DNA of 31,633 nt, taken from NCBI GenBank assembly GCA_035296085.1, contig DATHBP010000211.1, forward strand, positions 1 to 31,633, given 5' to 3'. Position 1 is the first letter of the stretch; the number at the start of each line of letters is the position of its first letter. Positions 25,977 to 31,633 of this stretch are shown here, piece by piece. The stretch comes from DATHBP01 sp035296085 (lineage in GTDB: Bacteria; Actinomycetota; Actinomycetes; Propionibacteriales; Nocardioidaceae). The position numbers and the translations under genes were made by a program. Below the pieces are notes generated by a model. The model was not told the origin of the DNA and searched no databases. It saw only the letters and a list, made by a program, of their open reading frames with translations.

Positions 25977-26009
25977 GACCCGGTCTGCCGCATAGCCGCA
26001 GGCCGGGTC
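25977..26009 (+). terminator. terminator of the str operon
   Basis: GACCCGGTCTGC (25977-25988) pairs with GCAGGCCGGGTC (25998-26009), a 12-bp stem with one G-U pair and a nine-base loop, 20 bases after the tuf stop. There is no T-run. Confidence 0.75.
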
Positions 26010-26040
26010 TCGGGGGGATTGGCGTGGCTGTCAGGCGGTC

Positions 26041-26049
26041 TGGCATACT
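26041..26049 (+). promoter_or_regulatory. candidate extended -10 promoter of the S10 operon
   Basis: TGGCATACT is an extended -10 (TGN plus CATACT, 26044-26049). The only -35-like hexamer is TTGGCG at 26019-26024 with a long 19-base spacing, so it probably relies on the extended -10. It implies a leader of about 260 bases before rpsJ. Confidence 0.5.
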
Positions 26050-26219
26050 GTTGCGGTTGCCTGGAGGGCGGCCGGGCGGGGCGTCAGACCGCGCCGGACA
26101 CCGTTCGGACAACAGCCGCTTCGCAGCACAGCGCTTTTCGCACCACAGCCCGAGCGCGTCGAGAGCATCACGCGCGTCCCCACTACGAAACAACCCGGGC
26201 GTATCTGCCCGAGCATGCG

Positions 26220-26271
26220 ACACGCCCGACCGCGGGGGTCGCAGCACAGTGCTCTCGCCTCATCCGAGGCG
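26220..26271 (+). promoter_or_regulatory. leader motif shared with the str operon (copy 2) plus two hairpins, ahead of rpsJ
   Basis: 26220-26242 carries ACACGCCCGACC, one base, CGGGGG, one base, CGC, nearly identical to the rpsL leader. Here CGACC/GGTCG can form a short stem-loop, flanked by GCGA/TCGC. It is followed by AGCAC-A-GTGCT (26242-26252) and by CGCCTC/GAGGCG around ATCC (26256-26271). The structured block ends 43 bases before the rpsJ start. The rest of the 357-base gap 25958-26314 holds only the terminator and promoter noted separately. Confidence 0.6.
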
Positions 26272-26314
26272 CGAACGACCGCAGCGACACACGAAGCAGA
26301 GGACCAGAGAAGCG

Positions 26315-26623
26315 ATGGCGGGACAGAAGATCCGCATCCGGCTCAAGGCCTACGACCATGAGGTGATCGACACCTCCGCGCGCAAGATCGTGGACACGGT
26401 CACCCGCACGGGTGCGAGGGTCGCAGGGCCGGTGCCGCTGCCCACGGAGAAGAACGTCTACTGCGTGATCCGCTCCCCGCACAAGCACAAGGACAGCCGT
26501 GAGCACTTCGAGATGCGCACCCACAAGCGGCTGATCGACATCATCGACCCGACGCCCAAGACCGTCGACTCGTTGATGCGGCTCGACCTTCCGGCCGGTG
26601 TCGACATCGAGATCAAGCTCTAG
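26315..26623 (+). CDS. rpsJ: 30S ribosomal protein S10 (NusE)
   Basis: 102 residues from ATG 26315. The frame is open further upstream, but that part overlaps the leader and matches nothing. Sequence MAGQKIRIRLKAYDHEVIDT, SPHKHKDSREHFEMRTHKRL and DLPAGVDIEIKL is standard S10. It is part of the 30S head and also the NusG/NusB partner in antitermination. It is the first gene of the S10 operon, 11 bases before rplC. Confidence 0.98.
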   Translation: MAGQKIRIRLKAYDHEVIDTSARKIVDTVTRTGARVAGPVPLPTEKNVYCVIRSPHKHKDSREHFEMRTHKRLIDIIDPTPKTVDSLMRLDLPAGVDIEIKL

Positions 26624-26634
26624 AGGACGCTGAG

Positions 26635-27297
26635 ATGAGCATCGACCGCAACGTCCGCGGACTGCTGGGCACCAAGCTCGGCATGACCCAGACGTGGGAC
26701 GAGAACAACCGGGTGGTGCCGGTCACCGTGATTTCGGCGGTCTCCAACGTCGTCACGCAGGTGCGCCTGCCCGACACCGACGGCTACTCGGCCGTCCAGA
26801 TCGGCTTTGGCGAGATCGACGGCCGCAAGGTGACCAAGCCGATGGCCGGGCACTTTGCCAAGGCCGGCACGACCCCACGTCGCCATCTGCTCGAGATCCG
26901 CACCGCTGACGCCGACAGCTATGCGCTCGGTCAGGAGATCACAGCGGAGCTGTTCACGACCGGCGAGACCGTCGACGTCACCGGCACGAGCAAGGGCAAA
27001 GGCTTCGCCGGAGTGATGAAGCGGCACGGGTTCCAGGGCCAGCGGGCGAGCCACGGTGCCCACCGGGTGCACCGCAAGCCCGGCTCCATCGGAGCCTGTT
27101 CCACGCCGGCTCGCGTCTTCAAGGGTGTCCGCATGGCCGGCCGGATGGGCGGTGACCGCGTGACGACCCAGAACCTCGTCGTCCACGCCGTAGACGCCGA
27201 GCGCGGGCTGATTCTCGTCAAGGGTGCCGTGCCCGGTCCGCGGGGTGGGCTCGTCGTCGTCCGCAGCGCCAGCAAGCGCAAGGAGGTCCGGCAGTGA
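26635..27297 (+). CDS. rplC: 50S ribosomal protein L3
   Basis: 220 residues from ATG 26635 with GAGGA upstream at the rpsJ stop. It contains RGLLGTKLGMTQTWDE, VDVTGTSKGKGFAGVMKRHG with the conserved L3 signature, and HRKPGSIGACSTPARVFKG in the loop reaching towards the peptidyl-transferase centre. The C terminus is GGLVVVRSASKRKEV. It overlaps rplD through GTGA (27294-27297), indicating coupled translation. Confidence 0.98.
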   Translation: MSIDRNVRGLLGTKLGMTQTWDENNRVVPVTVISAVSNVVTQVRLPDTDGYSAVQIGFGEIDGRKVTKPMAGHFAKAGTTPRRHLLEIRTADADSYALGQEITAELFTTGETVDVTGTSKGKGFAGVMKRHGFQGQRASHGAHRVHRKPGSIGACSTPARVFKGVRMAGRMGGDRVTTQNLVVHAVDAERGLILVKGAVPGPRGGLVVVRSASKRKEVRQ

Positions 27298-28175
27298 GCC
27301 CGACAGCTCCGTCGGCGGCCAGCGTCGACGTCCTCGACTCCGCCGGGGCAAAGGTCGGCTCGGTCGACCTCCCCGCCGACGTCTTCGCGGCACCGGTCAA
27401 CGTGGCGCTGATCCACCAGGTGGTCGTCGCCCAGCAGGCGGCGGCCCGCCAAGGCACGCACTCCACCAAGAGTCGTGGGGAGGTCTCCGGTGGCGGCGCC
27501 AAGCCTTACCGGCAGAAGGGCACCGGACGGGCGCGCCAAGGCTCCATCCGAGCACCTCAGTTCGCCGGCGGCGGCGTCGTGCACGGGCCAACTCCGCGCC
27601 GCTACGACCAGCGCACCCCGAAGAAGATGAAGGCAGCAGCGCTGCGTGGCGCGTTGTCCGACCGAGCCAGCGCCGGTCGGCTGCACGTGGTCGCGAGCCT
27701 GGTCGAGGGAGACGTGCCATCGACGAAGACAGCGCTCGCGGCACTGGCGAAGCTGACCGAACGCCCGCGCGTGCTCGTCGTCCTCGAACGCGGTGACGAC
27801 CGCACCTGGCTCAGCCTGCGCAACGCCCCCAACGTCCATCTGCTCGCCGCCGACCAGCTGAACACCTACGACGTTCTGGTCAGCGACGACGTCGTGTTCA
27901 CTCAGGCGGCGTTCGAGTCATTCGTGACTCGGGCCAGCAGCCGTGCGACTGCGACCACTCCGGTCGGCCTCTCCGATGAGGTTACGACCAAGACCCCGAC
28001 GAAGGCCGCAAAGAAGCCTGCGACGGGGGCGTCGGCGAAGGCCGCGGACAAGTCCCCAACGACGACGAAAAAGACGGCTGCCGACAAGTCCCCAACGACG
28101 ACGAAGAAGACGGCTGTGGACAAGGCGTCGGCAACGACCGGTGACGTCGAGCTCAGCGAGGGAGGCGACCGGTGA
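27294..28175 (+). CDS. rplD: 50S ribosomal protein L4 with Lys/Thr-rich repetitive C-terminal tail
   Basis: 293 residues from GTG 27294, overlapping the rplC stop. Residues 1 to about 217 are normal L4: VNVALIHQVVVAQQAAARQG, the tunnel-lining loop GGGAKPYRQKGTGRARQGS, QFAGGGVVHGPTPR, and YDVLVSDDVVFTQAAFESFV. Bacterial L4 is usually about 200-220 residues. Here about 75 residues follow, rich in Lys, Thr, Ala and Ser (TTKTPTKAAKKPATGASAKA), including a 12-residue repeat DKSPTTTKKTAA/V twice, and ending acidic (ELSEGGDR). The tail is probably disordered and on the ribosome exterior. L4 lines the exit tunnel; in E. coli it also represses its operon. Confidence 0.96.
   Translation: MSPTAPSAASVDVLDSAGAKVGSVDLPADVFAAPVNVALIHQVVVAQQAAARQGTHSTKSRGEVSGGGAKPYRQKGTGRARQGSIRAPQFAGGGVVHGPTPRRYDQRTPKKMKAAALRGALSDRASAGRLHVVASLVEGDVPSTKTALAALAKLTERPRVLVVLERGDDRTWLSLRNAPNVHLLAADQLNTYDVLVSDDVVFTQAAFESFVTRASSRATATTPVGLSDEVTTKTPTKAAKKPATGASAKAADKSPTTTKKTAADKSPTTTKKTAVDKASATTGDVELSEGGDR
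28047..28118 (+). repeat. 36-bp direct repeat inside rplD (two units)
   Basis: 28047-28082 and 28083-28118 are adjacent 36-base copies starting GACAAGTCCCCAACGACG. They differ at one base in the middle (AAAAAG versus AAGAAG) and at the last two bases. A third start, GACAAG, follows at 28119. The frame is preserved (12 codons). Confidence 0.95.
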
Positions 28176-28477
28176 GCAACCTGCACCGAGACCACCGTGA
28201 CGTCTTGATCGCACCGGTCGTCAGCGAGAAGAGCTACGGCCTGCTCGACCAGAACAAGTACACCTTCCTGGTCGACCCGCGGGCCAACAAGACCGAGATC
28301 AAGATCGCCGTGGAGAAGATCTTCAACGTCAAGGTGACCAGCGTCAACACGCTGAACCGCAGCGGCAAGCGCCGGCGTACCCGAGCCGGCTGGGGCTCCC
28401 GCTCGGACACCAAGCGCGCCGTCGTCAGTGTTGTCGCCGGTCAGCGCATCGACATCTTCGGAGGCCCGGTCTCATGA
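28172..28477 (+). CDS. rplW: 50S ribosomal protein L23
   Basis: 101 residues from GTG 28172, overlapping the rplD stop as GTGA, with GAGGCGA-type purines upstream. It contains VLIAPVVSEKSYGLLDQNKY, the L23 signature, and VDPRANKTEIKIAVEKIFNV, KVTSVNTLNR and GKRRRTRAGWG. It forms part of the nascent-chain exit site that docks trigger factor, SRP and SecYEG. It is followed after 27 bases by rplB. Confidence 0.98.
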   Translation: MSNLHRDHRDVLIAPVVSEKSYGLLDQNKYTFLVDPRANKTEIKIAVEKIFNVKVTSVNTLNRSGKRRRTRAGWGSRSDTKRAVVSVVAGQRIDIFGGPVS

Positions 28478-28504
28478 CGGGCACGGGACGCGAGGACTGA
28501 GCAC

Positions 28505-29335
28505 ATGGGCATCCGCAACTACAAGCCGACGACGCCTGGCCGCCGTGGCTCCAGCGTGGCCGACTTCGCCGAGGTAACCCGGACCCAACCGGAGAAGTCA
28601 CTCGTCGAGCCGCTGCCGAAGAAGGGTGGGCGCAACAACCAGGGCCGCATCACCACCCGGCACCAGGGCGGCGGGCACAAGCGCGCCTACCGGTTGATCG
28701 ACTTCCGCCGCTACGACAAGGACGGTGTGCCGGCCAAGGTCGCACACATCGAGTACGACCCCAACCGGACCGCGCGCATCGCGCTGCTGCACTACGTCGA
28801 TGGCGAGAAGCGCTACATCGTGGCGCCGACAGGGCTGCGGCAGGGGGCACAGGTCGAGAGTGGGCCCGGCGCGGACATCAAGACCGGCAACAACCTGCCG
28901 CTGCGCAACATCCCGGTCGGAACGACCGTCCACGCGATCGAGCTGCGACCGGGGGGCGGCGCCAAGATCGCCCGCTCCGCCGGTGCCCGTGTCCAGCTCG
29001 TCGCCAAGGAGGGTGCCCGCGCACAGCTGCGGATGCCCTCCGGTGAGATGCGCTACGTCGACGTGCGCTGCCGGGCGACCGTAGGAGAGGTCGGCAACGC
29101 CGAGCAGTCCAACATCAACTGGGGCAAGGCTGGGCGGATGCGCTGGAAGGGCAAGCGCCCGAGCGTACGCGGCGTGGCCATGAACCCGGTCGACCATCCG
29201 CACGGCGGCGGCGAAGGCAAGACCTCCGGCGGCCGCCATCCCGTCTCACCATGGGGCCGCCCCGAGGGCCGGACGCGCAAGCGCAAGGCCAGTGATCAGC
29301 TGATCGTCCGCCGCCGTAAGACCGGAAAGCGCTGA
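28505..29335 (+). CDS. rplB: 50S ribosomal protein L2
   Basis: 276 residues from ATG 28505. It contains MGIRNYKPTTPGRRGSSV, GGRNNQGRITTRHQGGGHKR, NIPVGTTVHAIELRPGGGAK, and near the C terminus GVAMNPVDHPHGGGEGKTSG with the conserved His near the peptidyl-transferase centre. Length and motifs are ordinary. It lies between rplW and rpsS (14-base gap). Confidence 0.98.
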   Translation: MGIRNYKPTTPGRRGSSVADFAEVTRTQPEKSLVEPLPKKGGRNNQGRITTRHQGGGHKRAYRLIDFRRYDKDGVPAKVAHIEYDPNRTARIALLHYVDGEKRYIVAPTGLRQGAQVESGPGADIKTGNNLPLRNIPVGTTVHAIELRPGGGAKIARSAGARVQLVAKEGARAQLRMPSGEMRYVDVRCRATVGEVGNAEQSNINWGKAGRMRWKGKRPSVRGVAMNPVDHPHGGGEGKTSGGRHPVSPWGRPEGRTRKRKASDQLIVRRRKTGKR

Positions 29336-29349
29336 GAGGGGCCGAGGAG

Positions 29350-29631
29350 ATGCCACGTAGCCTGAAGAAGGGCCCGTTCGTCGACGACCACCTGTCCAAG
29401 AAGGTCGACGCCCTGAACGCCAAGGGCGCCAAGACCGTCATCCAGACGTGGTCCCGGCGGTCGATGATCGTGCCGTCGATGATCGGCCACACGATCGCGG
29501 TCCACGACGGCCGCAAACACGTGCCCGTGTTCATCACCGACTCGATGGTGGGGCACAAGCTCGGCGAGTTTGCACCTACCCGCACGTTCCGTGGCCATGA
29601 CAAAGACGACCGCAAAGCCCGGCGCCGTTAG
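29350..29631 (+). CDS. rpsS: 30S ribosomal protein S19
   Basis: 93 residues from ATG 29350, with GAGAGGGGCCGAGGAG immediately upstream. Contains MPRSLKKGPFVDDHLSKKVD, WSRRSMIVPSMIGHTIAVHD and GHKLGEFAPTRTFRGHDKDD, all standard. It belongs to the 30S head near the A site. A 57-base spacer without obvious structure precedes rplV. Confidence 0.98.
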   Translation: MPRSLKKGPFVDDHLSKKVDALNAKGAKTVIQTWSRRSMIVPSMIGHTIAVHDGRKHVPVFITDSMVGHKLGEFAPTRTFRGHDKDDRKARRR

Positions 29632-29688
29632 CCGCGCCACCCAGCCAACCACCCGACCCGCGAGACCCGACCGACGGAAGAGTCCGAC

Positions 29689-30147
29689 ATGAGCGTGAAG
29701 GAGCGCAGGCGCACCAGCGCCCGCCGCGAAAACCTGCTGGGCGACGAGCCTGGCGCGTTCGCTGTGGCACGCTTCGTCCGGGTGGCGCCACGTAAAGCCC
29801 GTCGGGTCGTCGACCTGGTGCGCGGTGCGGATGTCGACGACGCGCTGGCGTTGCTGCGATTCGCCCCCCAGGCGGCCAGCGAGCCCGTCTTCAAGCTGCT
29901 GACCAGCGCAATCTCCAACGCCGAAGGCGGCGAAGGGCTCGAGCGGGCAACCCTGATGGTCTCCAAGGCGATGGTCGACGAGGGGCCAACCTTGAAACGG
30001 TTCCGGCCGCGCGCCCAGGGTCGAGCTTCTCGGATCAACAAGCGCACGAGCCACATCACCGTCGTGGTGTCCCCGCGTCCCGAACGTGGTGACATCCAGC
30101 CGTCGCCCTCTGGCCGCGGCTCTCGGCAAGGCAGGAAGGCCAGCTAG
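29689..30147 (+). CDS. rplV: 50S ribosomal protein L22
   Basis: 152 residues from ATG 29689 with CGGAAGAG upstream. It contains VRVAPRKARRVVDLVRGADV, ISNAEGGEGLERATLMVSKA, and the tunnel beta-hairpin region GPTLKRFRPRAQGRASRINK then RTSHITVVV. The N terminus (SVKERRRTSARRENLLGDEP) and the C-terminal about 22 residues (SPRPERGDIQPSPSGRGSRQ) are longer than the 110-120-residue core, which is common in actinobacteria. The stop overlaps the rpsC start by one base (TAGTG). Confidence 0.97.
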   Translation: MSVKERRRTSARRENLLGDEPGAFAVARFVRVAPRKARRVVDLVRGADVDDALALLRFAPQAASEPVFKLLTSAISNAEGGEGLERATLMVSKAMVDEGPTLKRFRPRAQGRASRINKRTSHITVVVSPRPERGDIQPSPSGRGSRQGRKAS

Positions 30148-31034
30148 TGGGACAGAAAGTCAACCCGCACGGGTTCCGGCTCGGCATCTCCACCGATCAC
30201 AAGAGCCGGTGGTATGCCGACAAGCTCTACAAGTCCTATGTGGGGGAAGATGTAGCGATTCGACGCATGCTCACCAAGGGCATGGAGCGGGCCGGCATCT
30301 CCCGGGTGGAGATCGAGCGCACCCGCGACCGGGTCCGAGTTGATATCCACACCGCTCGACCGGGCATCGTCATCGGCCGCCGCGGCGCCGAGGCCGACCG
30401 AATTCGCAGCGACCTCGAGACGCTGAGCGGCAAGCAGATCCAGCTGAACATTCTCGAGGTCAAGAACCCAGAGGTCGACGCGCAGCTTGTCGCCCAAGGG
30501 GTCGCGGAGCAGCTGTCTAGCCGGGTGTCGTTTCGTCGGGCTATGCGTAAGGCGATGCAGACCACCATGCGCGGCGGTGCCCTCGGTATTCGCGTGCAGT
30601 GCTCGGGCCGCCTGGGCGGTGCCGAGATGTCCCGGTCGGAGTTCTATCGGGAGGGCCGCGTCCCTCTGCACACGTTGCGCGCAGACGTCGACTACGGCTT
30701 CTACGAAGCACGGGCGACGTTCGGGCGCATCGGGGTGAAGGTCTGGATCTACAAGGGAGAAGTGGCCGGGACCAGGGCCGAGCGTGAGGCCCAGGCGGCG
30801 GCTCGGGCGCTCGCTGGTGGCCGCGCCCGCCCCGCGGCTCGTCGCAGGCCCGACCGGCCGGAGCGCCCCACCGCCGAGCTCACCGGCACCGAGGCGGCCA
30901 CGGCTACCGCCACATCCACTAGCGCTGCAGCATCGAGCGCCCCAGCCGCGACAGCGGTCGTGGCCGCCCCGGCGGCAACTTCTGCCGCCGCGGAGCCGTC
31001 GGCCGCTGCTCCAAGCGCAGCGCAGGAGGCCTGA
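30147..31034 (+). CDS. rpsC: 30S ribosomal protein S3 with Ala-rich C-terminal tail
   Basis: 295 residues from GTG 30147, overlapping the rplV stop. It contains MGQKVNPHGFRLGISTDHKS, the KH-domain loop RPGIVIGRRGAEADRIR, and the C-terminal domain AMRKAMQTTMRGGALGIRVQ then GVKVWIYKGEV. The conserved core ends near residue 212. About 80 more residues form an Arg/Pro then Ala/Ser/Thr-rich tail (STSAAASSAPAATAVVAAP). Tails on S3 are common in actinobacteria but variable. It lies three bases before rplP. Confidence 0.97.
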   Translation: MGQKVNPHGFRLGISTDHKSRWYADKLYKSYVGEDVAIRRMLTKGMERAGISRVEIERTRDRVRVDIHTARPGIVIGRRGAEADRIRSDLETLSGKQIQLNILEVKNPEVDAQLVAQGVAEQLSSRVSFRRAMRKAMQTTMRGGALGIRVQCSGRLGGAEMSRSEFYREGRVPLHTLRADVDYGFYEARATFGRIGVKVWIYKGEVAGTRAEREAQAAARALAGGRARPAARRRPDRPERPTAELTGTEAATATATSTSAAASSAPAATAVVAAPAATSAAAEPSAAAPSAAQEA

Positions 31035-31037
31035 GCC

Positions 31038-31457
31038 ATGCTCATCCCCCGACGGGTCAAGCACCGCAAGCAACACCACCCCAAGCGCTCCGGCATGGCC
31101 AAGGGCGGCACAAGCCTGGCGTTCGGCGACTTCGGCATTCAGGCCGTCGAAGGCTCCTACGTCACGAACCGGCAGATCGAGTCCGCTCGAATCGCCATGA
31201 CCCGGCACATTCGTCGCGGGGGCAAGGTCTGGATCAACATCTATCCCGACCGCCCGATCACCAAGAAGCCCGCGGAAACGCGCATGGGCTCGGGCAAGGG
31301 GTCACCGGAGTGGTGGGTGGCCAACGTCCGGCCCGGTCGGATGATGTTCGAGCTGTCGGGGGTGCCTGAACCCATCGCCCGCGAGGCACTGCGCCGCGCG
31401 ATGCACAAGTTGCCGATGAAGTGCCGGTTCGTGAGCCGGGAAGGGAGTGATCTGTGA
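31038..31457 (+). CDS. rplP: 50S ribosomal protein L16
   Basis: 139 residues from ATG 31038, with AGGAGG inside the end of rpsC. It contains MLIPRRVKHRKQHHPKRSGM, WINIYPDRPITKKPAETRMG and GSGKGSPEWWVANVRPGRMM, standard bacterial L16. It helps organise the A-site side of the peptidyl-transferase centre. Its stop overlaps the next start (TGATG). Confidence 0.98.
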   Translation: MLIPRRVKHRKQHHPKRSGMAKGGTSLAFGDFGIQAVEGSYVTNRQIESARIAMTRHIRRGGKVWINIYPDRPITKKPAETRMGSGKGSPEWWVANVRPGRMMFELSGVPEPIAREALRRAMHKLPMKCRFVSREGSDL

Positions 31458-31633
31458 TGGCGGCCGGGACGAGTGCGGCAGAGCTGCGCGCAAGCGTGGA
31501 CAAGGAGCTGGCCGAGAAGCTGAGCCAGGCCAAGGAGGAGCTGTTCAACCTGCGCTTCCAGTCCGCCACCGGTCAGCTGGAAAGCCACGGCAGGTTGCGC
31601 CTGGTCCGCCGGGAGATCGCCCGCATCTACACG
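31457..31633 (+). CDS. rpmC: 50S ribosomal protein L29, 5' part (cut by window end)
   Basis: 59 codons are visible from ATG 31457, with no stop before the window ends. GTG 31454 directly before it is an alternative start. It reads MAAGTSAAELRASVDKELAE, then KEELFNLRFQSATGQLE and RREIARIYT, typical L29. The remaining about 15-25 codons lie outside. It is the last S10-operon gene in view; rpsQ is expected next. Confidence 0.95.
   Translation, partial: MAAGTSAAELRASVDKELAEKLSQAKEELFNLRFQSATGQLESHGRLRLVRREIARIYT

Noticed and set aside
26024..26314. Upstream extension of rpsJ by 97 residues
   Set aside because: It overlaps the promoter, the shared leader motif and the hairpins; S10 is about 102 residues everywhere.

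Overview
This is a chromosomal window from a high-GC Gram-positive bacterium (Actinomycetes). The evidence is strongly GC-biased third codon positions, frequent GTG/TTG starts, and the actinobacterial gene order tRNA-Thr, tRNA-Met, rpmG, MaoC pair, tRNA-Trp, secE, nusG, rplK, rplA, rplJL, rpoBC, rpsL, rpsG, fusA, tuf, S10 operon. The presence of murB, an adenosine deaminase and an aminotransferase between the MaoC pair and tRNA-Trp resembles Streptomyces-like rather than mycobacterial organisation. I cannot place it below class level with confidence.

Layout. 1-3300 is an accessory-looking stretch. It holds the 5' end of a 2-oxoacid:ferredoxin oxidoreductase alpha gene on the minus strand, a secreted calcium-binding (RTX) protein, a decayed metallo-beta-lactamase-fold gene, and a cytosolic sulfite-oxidase-like molybdoenzyme. 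3301-8703 holds yajQ (minus), tRNA-Tyr/Thr/Met, rpmG, two hotdog dehydratase subunits, murB, and the convergent minus-strand aspC-add pair. From 8766 to the end everything is on the plus strand: tRNA-Trp-secE-nusG-rplK-rplA, an LppX/LprG-like lipoprotein, rplJ-rplL, rpoB-rpoC, then rpsL-rpsG-fusA-tuf (str operon), then rpsJ-rplC-rplD-rplW-rplB-rpsS-rplV-rpsC-rplP-rpmC (S10 operon, cut by the window end).

The plus-strand half is the core transcription/translation machinery, and it carries visible RNA-level control. There is an L1-site mimic between rplK and rplA, an L10 leader followed by a T-run terminator in front of rplJ, and hairpins between rplL/rpoB and rpoB/rpoC. A good sigma-70-like promoter precedes rpsL. 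A 23-nt motif is shared by the long leaders of the str and S10 operons.

The window is mostly conserved housekeeping sequence and I see no clear new defence, mobile or biosynthetic system. The points most worth a second look are: the shared str/S10 leader motif; an Asn at the RpoB position equivalent to E. coli Ser531 (with further changes in the rifampicin pocket); a five-residue insertion in RpoC just before the active-site region; and low-complexity, tandemly repeated C-terminal tails on L10 (acidic) and L4 (Lys/Thr-rich).
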